From Nostoc sp. MG11 (lineage in GTDB: Bacteria > Cyanobacteriota > Cyanobacteriia > Cyanobacteriales > Nostocaceae), in the NCBI RefSeq assembly GCF_014904695.1, contig NZ_JACXXN010000004.1, positions 62,001 through 126,000 on the forward strand: a DNA stretch of 64,000 nucleotides. Direction: 5' to 3'. The position numbers and the translations under genes were made by a program. Shown here one piece after another: positions 46,460 through 56,016 of the stretch; within the stretch, counting starts at the first letter, position 1; every line of letters starts with the position of its first letter. A model generated the notes under the pieces. The model had not been told where the DNA came from. It did not search any database and worked only from the letters and a program-made list of their open reading frames with translations.

Positions 46460-47741
46460 GTGAAATATCTCTACACCTTATTGTTTTCCCTCAGCATCAT
46501 TCTCATCAACCCAATTGGTGCAATGCGTGGAGAAATCTGAACTCAACCAGAAGTATTCACCATTGGGCTTATCTGCATACTCAACTTTTTAATTCTGTGG
46601 GAAGACAGGGAAAACCTAAAGCTGCCTCAAAGTTGGAAAATTAACAGGTTACTGTGGGAAATATTTTTGGGAATTGGGCTAATTACAACTCTCGCTAGTC
46701 CTTTCCCCTGGCGTTCCCTATTCGGTCAAGAACAGATGGGCGACGGCTTGCTTTACTGGCTGCTCATCGCTATCTTCACTCTCAGCAATAGCTTGCTGTT
46801 AAGGCTGCATCCAGAACTAGCCCGTTTTCAACTACAAGGTTTAGTGATTGGCGGAGTCATCCTTGCAATCAGCATCTTTCCCCAAGCCATTAACTGGCGC
46901 ATCGATTATACCGCCACAACAGGGCAGCTAAATACAAGACAACATCTTACGGAGTACAATTTTCCAAAATCAGCAACCAATAGGTTTATATTCCCATCGG
47001 GGTCATGCGTCATTTGTCCTAGCAGCAGTGGCAGTTATGACATTTGTAGGTTGGCAGTGGCAATGGATAGACACACCAAAAGCTGCAACTGCTGGCATCT
47101 TGATTATCCCAGCTTTGCTGCTCATTCAAACCAGGGCGGGATTATTAGCCTTATTAGCAGCGAGTATCTACTTATTAGGACGCCAGCATTATAAGCTTTT
47201 AGTCTCAGCAACGCTCGTGTGTCTGCTCGTCATTGGCATCACTACCAGCACCAGACAAATCAATAATTTCCCTTTAATTAAACAAATCACATCCGACCGG
47301 GTTTATCTGTGGGAAATGGCCAACTATGGAATCAGTCAGCGTCCTTTACTTGGATGGGGTATAAATGGCTTCGGCGCAGCTTATCCTAATGTGCGCCACA
47401 GTAGAACAATAGCTAAAGTTACTCGCTTGGGTGACTTTAGTTTCGACTATCAAGACAAAAACGGGCAGATGCAAACGAGACAACTACCCACAACCAAGGC
47501 ACACAATCTAATTTTAGATACAACTTTATCAGTAGGGTTACTGGGGATGACATCCTACCTAACTCTGTTAGCATTATGTCTGTGGCATGTATTTAACTCA
47601 CCTTACCGTGGGATTGAAGCAGTCTTTATTGCCTACCTTGTCTTTACCTTCACCTGGTTTGAGTGCGCCCAATTTACGCATCTAGCTTGGTGGTCGCTTA
47701 GTATATGTGGAATGTCCCGTGTCCCGAAAATTACACCTTAA
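46460..47741 (+). pseudogene. O-antigen ligase/polymerase (Wzy_C) family membrane protein, degraded
   Basis: The gene starts at GTG 46460, two bases after the preceding stop. Translation gives membrane helices (YLYTLLFSLSIILINPIGAM), hits an in-frame TGA at 46538-46540 (probably Trp originally: GEI-stop-TQPEVFTIG), continues to about 46930, and needs a one-base deletion near an AAA run (46930-46932) to carry on as IQDNILRSTIFQNQQPIGLY, then SHRGHASFVLAA. The C-terminal half has the Wzy_C-type segment QTRAGLLALLAA and YGISQRPLLGWGINGFGAAY. Both lesions are seen directly; the family call rests on those motifs and on the number of helices. Confidence 0.75.
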
Positions 47742-48048
47742 AAGCGCTACCATCATCTGTTCGCTGTGTCTATTATTGGGTAGCACTCAGCCAAAACCAG
47801 AGCCACAATGGACACAACAAATGTCAGCGGAGTTTTAGGCGCATTCCCAACAAGCAATTACAAAATTTGCAGGCAATAATTACGGTTCGACAGCCTTTTA
47901 GAACGAAAAAAGGTCTTATCCTAGAGCGATGATGGACTTTCTCGCAGGTAATTAAAAAAAGGCGATCGCTTTTTTGCAATCTGAAGACGCTGATGGTGAT
48001 AGAAATGCTCACACCTTTGGGGTATTAACTTTTATTGTTCGCGCGTAA
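47719..48048 (+). pseudogene. Small exported protein gene, degraded
   Basis: From GTG 47719, overlapping the end of the ligase gene, the frame encodes a signal-peptide-like start (LKSATIICSLCLLLGSTQPK), then two in-frame TAG codons (47836-47838 and 47899-47901 regions) separating coherent segments AHSQQAITKFAGNNYGSTAF and YPRAMMDFLAGN, then TAA. After a shift the text continues as FLQSEDADGDRNAHTFGVLT ending FIVRA. I infer a former periplasmic protein encoded with the ligase; not assigned to a family. Confidence 0.55.
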
Positions 48049-48659
48049 AACCCTATTTCCTTGTGGGTGACAGGGCTGTCTCATTGGATTTCCCTAAAAA
48101 GCTCAGCAGAAAAAACGGTTTTTGACTTTTGATTTCCCGTAGAGTAGCAGTACTAGTGAGAATAGTTAATCAACAATTAGCTGACAGTAACATTTTTGGC
48201 GTTATTACTAATCTGTTCCCAATAATCTATTAGCTATACTTATTTCCGAATATTCTCTAGGGAAAAATTGTAAATCGTCAGGAAATTACTTTTATAGCCA
48301 TGTAAATATGACTATGCCAATTATAAGCATGATTTTTACTTAAATATGTTTATACATAGTTACAAAAATAACATCCAAAAACCGTCAAAGTTGAACTATT
48401 AACTAGGTAGTTTGGAATTTAAAACCTAGCTGTAGATTTGAATAGCTATTGGTTCAATCAAAAACTTAGTAGCAGATTAAGTTCAGTAATACTGTATCTA
48501 ATAAAACCATTGCAAGTATTTTCAAAAAAAACTGTAATGGAATCCTTAACCGTGTTAGTTCATCTTGAATCACGGGAACAATAGCAACAGTTAAATAGCT
48601 GAACGTAAATCTTAGCTGACCGTAATCTATTGTTACCTGGAGCCATTGAGACGATCCCT
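48049..48659. other. Long leader/intergenic region upstream of sigC
   Basis: About 610 AT-rich bases with no gene. It must carry the sigma-factor promoter(s). An in-frame TTG at 48630 would add ten residues to the sigma factor but lacks a ribosome-binding site. Confidence 0.45.
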
Positions 48660-49910
48660 ATGCCAGCAACATCTTTTTACGCAGATGCCGCCTACAATAC
48701 CCAAAAGTCCCGACAGGTCTTAGACCCGGATCTCACGATTGATGACAGTGAGCTACCGGTAGATGATCTGCACGAGTTGGAGATGGCTTCTGTTGACCCT
48801 GTTAACTTTGCTGCTAACACTAACCGTCGCAGTACTGACCTGGTACGTCTATATCTTCAGGAAATTGGTCGGGTTCGGTTGTTAGGGCGGGATGAAGAGG
48901 TTTCAGAAGCCCAAAAAGTCCAGCGCTACTTGCGGATGCGGATAGTACTTGCTAATGCCGCAAAGCAAGGGGATGAAGTGATTTCACCCTATCTCCGATT
49001 AGTTGAAGTTCAGGAGCGTCTGGCTTCTGAACTGGGACATCGCCCCTCGCTAGAAAGGTGGGCTGCTACTGCTGGAGTGATGGTATCGGATCTCAGACCG
49101 ACTTTAGCAGATGGTAAACGTCGCTGGGCTGAAATTGCCAAGTTGACGGTAGAAGAACTGGAGCAAATTCAGTCCCAAGGACTCCAGGCAAAAGAACACA
49201 TGATTAAGGCTAATCTTCGCCTAGTTGTGTCTGTCGCTAAGAAGTATCAAAATCGCGGCTTGGAATTGTTGGATTTAGTTCAAGAAGGCACACTAGGTTT
49301 AGAGCGAGCTGTGGAGAAATTTGACCCAACCAAGGGTTATCGTTTTAGTACCTATGCCTACTGGTGGATTCGTCAGGGTATTACACGAGCGATCGCTACT
49401 TCTAGTCGCACGATCCGCCTACCTGTTCATATTACAGAAAAGCTGAACAAAATCAAAAAAGCTCAACGCAAAATTGCTCAAGAAAAAGGTCGTACTCCCA
49501 CCTTAGAAGATTTAGCAATTGAGCTAGAAATGACACCTACCCAAGTACGTGAAGTTTTGTTACGGGTTCCTCGCTCTGTTTCTCTAGAAACCAAGGTCGG
49601 AAAGGATAAGGACACTGAGTTAGGTGAATTACTCGAAACCGATAGTGTAACTCCAGAAGAGATGTTAATGCGAGAATCTTTACAAAGAGATTTGCATCAT
49701 CTTTTGTCAGACTTAACTAGCCGGGAGCGCGACGTAATTCTGATGCGGTTTGGTTTAGCAGATGGTCATCCTTACTCATTAGCCGAAATTGGACGCGCTC
49801 TCGATTTATCGCGGGAACGAGTACGGCAAATTGAGTCTAAAGCCTTGCAAAAGCTGCGCCAACCCAAGCGACGTAACCTCATCCGTGACTACTTGGAGTC
49901 TCTAAGCTAG
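48660..49910 (+). CDS. sigC: Group 2 RNA polymerase sigma factor (SigC type)
   Basis: 416 residues. Region 1.2/2: STDLVRLYLQEIGRVRLLGR, NLRLVVSVAKKYQNRGLELL, DLVQEGTLGLERAVEKFDPT, KGYRFSTYAYWWIRQGITRA (regions 2.1-2.4); region 3 LNKIKKAQRKIAQEKGRTPT; region 4 LTSRERDVILMRFGLADGHP and LDLSRERVRQIESKALQKLR. The N-terminal 50 residues replace the long region 1.1 of the primary sigma. In Anabaena PCC 7120 the gene next to furA is sigC (all1692), and this order is conserved here, which is the basis for the symbol. SigC has been linked to early heterocyst development there. Confidence 0.88.
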   Translation: MPATSFYADAAYNTQKSRQVLDPDLTIDDSELPVDDLHELEMASVDPVNFAANTNRRSTDLVRLYLQEIGRVRLLGRDEEVSEAQKVQRYLRMRIVLANAAKQGDEVISPYLRLVEVQERLASELGHRPSLERWAATAGVMVSDLRPTLADGKRRWAEIAKLTVEELEQIQSQGLQAKEHMIKANLRLVVSVAKKYQNRGLELLDLVQEGTLGLERAVEKFDPTKGYRFSTYAYWWIRQGITRAIATSSRTIRLPVHITEKLNKIKKAQRKIAQEKGRTPTLEDLAIELEMTPTQVREVLLRVPRSVSLETKVGKDKDTELGELLETDSVTPEEMLMRESLQRDLHHLLSDLTSRERDVILMRFGLADGHPYSLAEIGRALDLSRERVRQIESKALQKLRQPKRRNLIRDYLESLS

Positions 49911-49979
49911 TCAATGGTCATTTGTCATTTGTCATTTGTCATTAGAAAACTGCAAATGACAAATGACTAAGGACAATTA
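49909..49979. repeat. Heptamer repeats after sigC
   Basis: Consecutive gtcattt units (about five), then an inverse set (aaatgac, aaatgac) 10 bases later, so that the region can fold back on itself. Same repeat class as those after nifJ and between lpdA and trpC. Confidence 0.8.
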
Positions 49980-49997
49980 ACTGATTTGATCCCCAAA

Positions 49998-50023
49998 GCT
50001 ATAGCCTCTTATGAGGCTATAGC
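49998..50023 (+). terminator. Hairpin between sigC and furA
   Basis: A perfect 11-base stem (gctatagcctc with gaggctatagc) around the loop ttat, followed by aaattatttg. It is a plausible terminator for sigC, although the T-run is interrupted. Confidence 0.65.
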
Positions 50024-50199
50024 AAATTATTTGCATTTAATTTAACCGAATTGTCTGCAGACTTATTCTCAGGATATGTTTAGGGTGGGGATCACGTATT
50101 ACCTAATTTCTCATTAAGATTTGATTAATTGCACTTCAGTATTTAGGAATTTTATCAATAAGCAATGATTGTTGCAAATTGCCCAAAATATTTGTTATA

Positions 50200-50226
50200 T
50201 TCTCAACTAACAAGCTTTGTTGAGAA
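50200..50226. promoter_or_regulatory. Palindrome upstream of furA start (candidate operator)
   Basis: Inverted repeat ttctcaac (50200-50207) and gttgagaa (50219-50226), with a near-palindromic aacaagctttgtt centre. It is 8 bases upstream of ATG 50235. FurA is known to bind its own promoter in Anabaena, but this sequence is not a close match to the classical iron box, so the role is inferred from position and symmetry only. Confidence 0.35.
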
Positions 50227-50234
50227 AAATTAGT

Positions 50235-50690
50235 ATGACTGTCTACACAACTACTTCACTTAAGGCAGAACTAAACGAGCGAGGCTGGCGTTTAACTCCC
50301 CAGCGCGAAACAATTTTACACATTTTCCAGGAACTTCCACAAGGTGAACATCTCAGTGCGGAAGATCTTTATCATCGTCTAGAAACTGACGGTGAAGGAA
50401 TAAGTCTGTCAACTATCTATCGGACTTTAAAGTTGATGGCAAGGATGGGAATTCTGCGGGAACTAGAACTGGGAGAGGGACATAAGCATTATGAACTCAA
50501 CCAGCCCTACCCGCATCATCACCATCACCTGATCTGTGTTAGGTGTAACTCAACTATTGAGTTCAAAAACGACTCTATTTTAAAAATTGGAGCTAAAACT
50601 GCACAAAAAGAAGGTTTTCATCTGCTTGATTGTCAAATGACAATTCATGCGGTTTGTCCCAAGTGCCAACGAGCACTGATGCCGCTTTAG
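50235..50690 (+). CDS. furA: Ferric uptake regulator FurA
   Basis: 151 residues, equal to the length I recall for Anabaena FurA. The winged helix has LNERGWRLTPQRETILHIFQ and the recognition helix STIYRTLKLMARMGILREL. The metal/dimerisation domain has the histidine-rich HKHYELNQPYPHHHHHLICV, the Cys pair CVRC and a second pair CPKC near the C-terminus, plus an intervening Cys in LLDCQMTIHAVC. It represses iron-uptake and other genes and binds heme in Anabaena. ATG 50235 is chosen over TTG 50217, which lies inside the palindrome. The downstream gene is convergent, 130 bases away, as with alr1690 in Anabaena. Confidence 0.93.
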   Translation: MTVYTTTSLKAELNERGWRLTPQRETILHIFQELPQGEHLSAEDLYHRLETDGEGISLSTIYRTLKLMARMGILRELELGEGHKHYELNQPYPHHHHHLICVRCNSTIEFKNDSILKIGAKTAQKEGFHLLDCQMTIHAVCPKCQRALMPL

Positions 50691-50820
50691 TTCCTGAGTG
50701 AGATAACAATGCGAAACTACTCAATTAACCAAATAAGTGGAATTTTGAGCTATTTGTATTCGCTGTTATCGGAGGCAAACAACCATTGGGGAACTCATGC
50801 TAGCAACTCCTAAGCGGATG

Positions 50821-51972
50821 CTAAAAGCGTCCGCTCTTGAGATCATTGAGACTGATACCGTAGAATTCCTGGGCTTGTTTAATCGCTTTTTTGGTGTCAG
50901 ATGCCATCACGCCGTTCAGCTCGCCTTTATAAAAACCTCGCTCTCGTAGCCGCGTTTGGATTTCCAGGACGTTAAACTCGCTTTTGGGAGCAGTATTAAC
51001 TAGGTTATATAACTTACCTCTGGTCGTTGGGCCGGCAACACCACTTGCCGATAAGTAATTTGATGCCTGGAATCGACGTACGGCATCTGCGGTATAGGGG
51101 CCATAGTAACCATTTGGCTCTCCTTCTAAATATCCTGCTTGGATTAAATGTTGTTGAAGAACTCTAACTGGCTCACCGCGATCGCCAATGCGGAGTTTAT
51201 TTCGATCAACTACCCGTTTAGGAGAATCTTCTCCATCACCAATACTTGTTGGCGGTAATTTACTTAGTGTTGCCGGGCCGACAATCCCGTCAGCGTCTAA
51301 TTTATAAGAATTTTGAAACCGCTTAACAGCTTCTTCGGTAATTGGCCCAAATATCCCCGTGGCATTCCCGTAATAAAAGCCTGCGACTCGTAACCGTTCT
51401 TGTAAAACTCTGACGTTTTCACCTTCATCACCCTTAACAAGGTAGTTGGAGTTACGGCGCTGGTTAGTCGCTGATTTAGCAGTACTAGTTGTTTTGGCTT
51501 GTGTCCTCGTAGTACTGGGTTTTTTGGCTTGTGTTCTCGTAGTACTAGGTTTTTTGGCTTGTGTACTCGCAGGCGTTGTCCGCCAGCGTTCTAATTTTTG
51601 TAGGGTTGTTGCTCCAACCATGCCATCCACTGGTAAGCCAGCGGCTTTTTGAAAGCGTCGCACAGCATCTTCTGTGGAGAAGTCATACACTTGGGTGACT
51701 GGTGCTGGATAAAAGCCTGCTCTTTTCAACTGTTGTTGTAAATTCCTGACAGAAGGGCCTTGATCGCCTCTTTCCAGTGCCATGACGCTGCTAACAGCAC
51801 TGAGAATGGACAAAGCTATAGCAAGGGGAAGCATATACTTCCACGCCTTACTAGAAAGCCGTTTCCAGTCTGGCGCTGCTGCTCTGTTTAACAAAGAACT
51901 GAGAGAGACTAATTCATTGGGTTCGCTGTCTTCGTAGGCGAAAGCTAAGTGCAAATACGCAAGGTTTTCCAT
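50821..51972 (-). CDS. Peptidoglycan-binding domain protein (alr1690-like)
   Basis: 383 residues. A cytosolic N-terminus (about 45 residues), a membrane helix (YMLPLAIALSILSAVSSVMA), then three PG_binding_1 repeats: RGDQGPSVRNLQQQLKRAGF, KGDEGENVRVLQERLRVAGF and IGDRGEPVRVLQQHLIQAGY, each followed by a D/G-x-x-T-x-x-A-V-x-R-F-Q block, and a fourth degenerate one (EFNVLEIQTRLRERGFYKGE). Between repeats 1 and 2 lies a Thr/Lys/Ala linker made of three near-identical 10-residue units. It faces furA tail to tail. In Anabaena the corresponding gene yields a read-through transcript that is antisense to furA. Confidence 0.9.
   Translation of the reverse strand: MENLAYLHLAFAYEDSEPNELVSLSSLLNRAAAPDWKRLSSKAWKYMLPLAIALSILSAVSSVMALERGDQGPSVRNLQQQLKRAGFYPAPVTQVYDFSTEDAVRRFQKAAGLPVDGMVGATTLQKLERWRTTPASTQAKKPSTTRTQAKKPSTTRTQAKTTSTAKSATNQRRNSNYLVKGDEGENVRVLQERLRVAGFYYGNATGIFGPITEEAVKRFQNSYKLDADGIVGPATLSKLPPTSIGDGEDSPKRVVDRNKLRIGDRGEPVRVLQQHLIQAGYLEGEPNGYYGPYTADAVRRFQASNYLSASGVAGPTTRGKLYNLVNTAPKSEFNVLEIQTRLRERGFYKGELNGVMASDTKKAIKQAQEFYGISLNDLKSGRF
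51481..51573. repeat. Three 30-base tandem repeats inside the peptidoglycan-binding gene
   Basis: Units of about 30 bases, core gttttttggcttgtgttctcg-like (shown partly), repeat three times in frame and encode the linker TQAKKPSTTR, TQAKKPSTTR, TQAKTTSTAK. Near identity suggests recent slippage; the copy number may vary between strains. Confidence 0.85.
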
Positions 51973-51990
51973 ATTTATTTCCTACACCGT

Positions 51991-54900
51991 TTATTTTTCT
52001 TCGATAGTTGCTTCAGCTTGATGTACTAGGTTCCGCAAAATTTCTAATGTCCGTATATTTACATCCTGCCATAAACCGCGCTTGTGTGCTTCTAATAATC
52101 TTTCAGCCATATCACGCAACGCCCAGGGGTTATTTTGTTGAATGAATTCTGAGACAGATGGATCAAGCAAATACGCTTGTACTATCCCTTGATACATGTG
52201 ATCTTCCACACATTTAGCTGTAGCATCGTAGGCAAATAGATAATCCACCGTTGCCGCCATTTCAAATGCACCTTTGTAACCGTGGCGCATCACCCCTGCA
52301 ATCCACTTGGGATTAACTACGCGAGAACGATACACCCGTGCAATTTCTTCTCTCAGTTGGCGAACGCGTGGTTGGGCAGGAATGGAATTATCACCAAAAT
52401 AGGTTTGGGGATTTTTTCCTTGTAGAGAACGCACCGCCGCTGTTAACCCACCCTGAAACTGGTAATAATCGTCAGAATCGAGCAAGTCGTGTTCGCGATT
52501 GTCTTGATTGTGCAGCACAATTTGCATTTGTGCCAAGCGCTGCTCAAATGCTTCGGGTGCGGCGACTGGGGATTGGGAATTGGGGGCTGGGGATTGGGAA
52601 GAAATTCTTTTATTTTCCCCCTCTGCCCCCCTGCTCCCCTGCCCCTCTGCTCCGCTTCCCGAAGAATAAGCGTAACAACTCCAGTTGATGTAGGCACGAG
52701 CCAAATCCTGGTCATCTGTCCAGTTTTGCGATTCAATCAAACCTTGCAGTCCAGCACCGTAAGCACCGGGAGCAGATCCAAAGATTCGATAGCGCGATCG
52801 CTCTTGTGCTGCTTCTAAAGTTAAACCTTGTGTAGTCCACAACTCAGTTTCTTGGCGAACTGCAACTGCTAGAGGGTTTTGTTCTGGTGGCTCATCCAAA
52901 TTTGCTACTGCTGCGACTGCTTGAGCAAATAAATCAATTAAATTGGGAAAAGCATCCCGGAAGAACCCAGAAATTCGCAAGGTTACATCTACACGGGGAC
53001 GCCCAACAATCGCAAGTGGCAAAATCTCAAAATCTACTACCCGCCGCCCTGCTCCATCCCACACAGGTTGCACACCGAGTAAAGCCAACGCCTCAGCAAT
53101 GTCATCACCCCCAGTCCGCATGGTGGCAGTTCCCCACAATGATAATCCTAGTGTTGTCGGATACTCACCGTGTTCTTGAGTGTAACATTCAATGAGGGTT
53201 TCAGCTGCTTTTCTACCTACATCCCAAGCTGTTTCTGTAGGAATGGCACGAATATCTACAGAATAAAAGTTTCTCCCAGTTGGCAAGACTTCCGGGCGTC
53301 CGCGTGTGGGTGCGCCAGATGGAGCGCTCTGGATATATCTGCCATTGAGTCCGTGTAATAAGTTGGTGATTTCTTGGTGAGTTTGTTGGACAGCAGGGAG
53401 GAGGCGATCGCGTATCCAATCAAGAACAGTGGTGAGTTTTGTTAGCGGTAGCGGGGCGTTTAGCCCGTGCTGAGCGATAAGTTGTTCTACTAACTCGGCT
53501 GCGTGTTCTTCTAGCACTTCAACGACATCGCCGATGGTGCGACAGTCTTTGCCATTGACTACTTTCCACTGCTCACTAGACATTGACAAATCGGCTGTGA
53601 GAGGGTCGAAATCTAGACCCCAATCTTCAGCTATGGCGCGGGTTAGACCTGAAGAATAGCGATTAGGTGTTCGGGCGATCGCAACTATTAAATCACGTAG
53701 TTGGCGTCCTTGAGGACATTGCCCAAAAATATGCAAGCCATCACGGATTTGGGCTTCTTTCAATTCACAAAGATAACCATCTATAGACTTCAAAATTAAA
53801 GATTCTAAATTTCCAATTTCGTCTTCATTTTGAATTCCCAAATCCCGGTAAAGATTTTCTGTGATTACCAGCTTGCGGATGCGATCGCAAATAGCTGGCA
53901 AACGTGAAGGATCTAAACTTTCTGCCTCATAATACTCATCAATTAAATTTTCTAACTGTTGCAAGGAACCATAGAGTTCTGCACGAGTCATAGGTGGTGT
54001 CAGGTGATCTATAATCACTGCCTGAGCGCGACGTTTTGCTTGTGAACCCTCACCTGGGTCATTCACAATAAACGGATACAGGTGGGGAAGTGCTCCAAAA
54101 GCCACTTCTGGATAACAATTACTAGATAAAGCTACACTTTTACCGGGCAGCCATTCTAGATTTCCATGTTTTCCCACATGAACCACAGCATCAGCCCCAA
54201 AACATTCCCTGACCCAATAATAAAAAGCTAAATAAGCATGGGTTGGTTGCAAATCCGGCGCATGATAATTCAAACTGGGGTCAATATCATAGCCCCTTGC
54301 TGGCTGAATTCCCACGAAGACGTTACCGAGTTGAATTCCGGGAACGGGAAAAGAGGTAGAGGGGAAGAATTGTTCATTGCTTCCCTGCTCAGAATCTCCC
54401 CAACGCTCACCAATACCCCGCTGCACTGCTGGCGGCAAAGAAGCAAAATACTCTTGATAATCTGCCAAAGCAACACTTTGCTGTACCGGACGCCATTCTC
54501 GACCTTCCGGATCATTTGTTACGCCAGCTGTCAGACGTTGAATCAACTCATCTCCTTGAGTAGGTAGATTTTCCACCTCATACCCAGCCGAGTGCAAAGC
54601 CTGAAGGATTTCCACACAACTAGCTGGAGTGTCCAGACCCACACCATTAGCTAGGCGTCCATTACGGTTGGGGTAATTTGCCAAAATTAGGGCAATTCTC
54701 CGCTCTTGAGGTGGTTTGGAACGTAAACGCACCCAATTGGCTGCTAGATTAGCAACAAAATCGATGCGATCGCTCACTGGTTCATAAATTACCACATCTG
54801 TCTCTAGGTTGGGATTACGAGTGTGCACTGCTTTAAAAGACACAGCACGGCTAATAATTCGTCCATCTACTTCTGGTAGCGCCACATTCATCGCTATATC

Positions 54901-55923
54901 GCGGGGAGACAGCCCTTGAAACTGCAATTCCCACTGCTCAATTGATCCGCCGCTAAGGATAACCTGCAACACTGGCACATCTAATTTTTCCCACAGGTCA
55001 ATTTGGGGCGTGTCTGTTTCCAACCGTGCTAGAGAAAAACTGGTGGTATTTAGCAGCAGTGCAATTTGCTCAGAGTCTTTGGGCTGGAAAAATTCGGTCA
55101 ACTCTGCTTGGACATCGGTGTCACGCAATGAAGAAACAAACACTGGCAATGGTTGTAAATCTCTCTCAGACAAAGCTGCACATAAAGCATCAATTACCTT
55201 AGTATTTCCCGCTAGATAATGGGCGCGGTAGAACAGGATGCCGACTTTGGGTAGGAGGCATTGGAAGCTTTGAGGTTCTAAGGTGGATGAATCCAGTTCT
55301 AACTCTCCCCTGCCCCTCTGCCCCTCTGCCCCCCTGCTCCCCTGCTCCCCTGCTCCCCAGTCTCCAGTCCCCAGCCCCCATTCATACAATCCCACACGAG
55401 GAATCGGTTGAGGGGGTAGGGGATTAAATGAAGTTAATAAGCAAGTATCGGCAATAAATTGGAGCGCGTTAACGAAATTTTCTATGCCCCCTTGGCTAAA
55501 GTACTGCCATACCTGGTTAACAATATTTAAAGGCAGGGTAGATTGAGAGATTAAGTCGGGATCAAGAGCGTCGTCTCCTGGCATTACAATGAGGGTTGTG
55601 CCATTACGTTGCACAATTTCTTGAACTACTTCTAAACCATAAGCCCAGTAAGAACGTCCTCCTAATAGGCGCAAAATAATTACTTGAGCAAGTTCCAAAA
55701 CTTGCTCTCCGTAAGCATCTATACTTATTTGTTGCTGCAACTGCAATAGGTTGGCAACTCGTAATGCCGGAAATGTTGCTGGTAATTTGGGAACCGCAGC
55801 CGCCAGAGTTTGAATATCGGTATCAGCAGCCGTAATCAATACGAAGTCCGCTGGAGTTTGTTCTAGAAAAATTAAACCTTCTGACTGATCCCATCCGCCT
55901 GATGTGGCACTTATACGATGCAT
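51991..55923 (-). CDS. cobN: Cobaltochelatase subunit CobN
   Basis: 1310 residues, the large ATP-dependent metal-insertion subunit of the aerobic cobalamin pathway, also related to ChlH of magnesium chelatase. Motifs: VHVGKHGNLEWLPGKSVALS, LYPFIVNDPGEGSQAKRRAQ, GGDDIAEALALLGVQPVWDG, RPRVDVTLRISGFFRDAFPN, FGSAPGAYGAGLQGLIESQN, and MRHGYKGAFEMAATVDYLFA. Three low-complexity insertions (about residues 181-215, 505-540 and 1085-1125) are encoded by G-rich and 'tggggattggg' dispersed repeats; the frame stays open. No cobS/cobT-like partner is adjacent; cyanobacteria may use ChlD/ChlI instead. No cobalamin riboswitch fits in the 87 bases upstream. Confidence 0.95.
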   Translation of the reverse strand: MHRISATSGGWDQSEGLIFLEQTPADFVLITAADTDIQTLAAAVPKLPATFPALRVANLLQLQQQISIDAYGEQVLELAQVIILRLLGGRSYWAYGLEVVQEIVQRNGTTLIVMPGDDALDPDLISQSTLPLNIVNQVWQYFSQGGIENFVNALQFIADTCLLTSFNPLPPQPIPRVGLYEWGLGTGDWGAGEQGSRGAEGQRGRGELELDSSTLEPQSFQCLLPKVGILFYRAHYLAGNTKVIDALCAALSERDLQPLPVFVSSLRDTDVQAELTEFFQPKDSEQIALLLNTTSFSLARLETDTPQIDLWEKLDVPVLQVILSGGSIEQWELQFQGLSPRDIAMNVALPEVDGRIISRAVSFKAVHTRNPNLETDVVIYEPVSDRIDFVANLAANWVRLRSKPPQERRIALILANYPNRNGRLANGVGLDTPASCVEILQALHSAGYEVENLPTQGDELIQRLTAGVTNDPEGREWRPVQQSVALADYQEYFASLPPAVQRGIGERWGDSEQGSNEQFFPSTSFPVPGIQLGNVFVGIQPARGYDIDPSLNYHAPDLQPTHAYLAFYYWVRECFGADAVVHVGKHGNLEWLPGKSVALSSNCYPEVAFGALPHLYPFIVNDPGEGSQAKRRAQAVIIDHLTPPMTRAELYGSLQQLENLIDEYYEAESLDPSRLPAICDRIRKLVITENLYRDLGIQNEDEIGNLESLILKSIDGYLCELKEAQIRDGLHIFGQCPQGRQLRDLIVAIARTPNRYSSGLTRAIAEDWGLDFDPLTADLSMSSEQWKVVNGKDCRTIGDVVEVLEEHAAELVEQLIAQHGLNAPLPLTKLTTVLDWIRDRLLPAVQQTHQEITNLLHGLNGRYIQSAPSGAPTRGRPEVLPTGRNFYSVDIRAIPTETAWDVGRKAAETLIECYTQEHGEYPTTLGLSLWGTATMRTGGDDIAEALALLGVQPVWDGAGRRVVDFEILPLAIVGRPRVDVTLRISGFFRDAFPNLIDLFAQAVAAVANLDEPPEQNPLAVAVRQETELWTTQGLTLEAAQERSRYRIFGSAPGAYGAGLQGLIESQNWTDDQDLARAYINWSCYAYSSGSGAEGQGSRGAEGENKRISSQSPAPNSQSPVAAPEAFEQRLAQMQIVLHNQDNREHDLLDSDDYYQFQGGLTAAVRSLQGKNPQTYFGDNSIPAQPRVRQLREEIARVYRSRVVNPKWIAGVMRHGYKGAFEMAATVDYLFAYDATAKCVEDHMYQGIVQAYLLDPSVSEFIQQNNPWALRDMAERLLEAHKRGLWQDVNIRTLEILRNLVHQAEATIEEK

Positions 55924-56016
55924 AATCCTGTATTACCGTTTTAAACTGTTGGTTGGTACATAATCAAAACAACCTTTCCGCACAACCTCCAGCCCTCTCT
56001 AACCAGAAAATTGAAA

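Noticed and set aside
47028-47741. Separate 237-residue membrane protein gene
   Set aside because: Open sequence of the same frame extends upstream to about 46930 and joins the preceding frame; it is the second half of a broken O-antigen ligase gene.
55924-56010. Cobalamin riboswitch upstream of cobN
   Set aside because: Only about 90 bases separate cobN from the divergent kinase gene and no B12-box-like sequence is visible.
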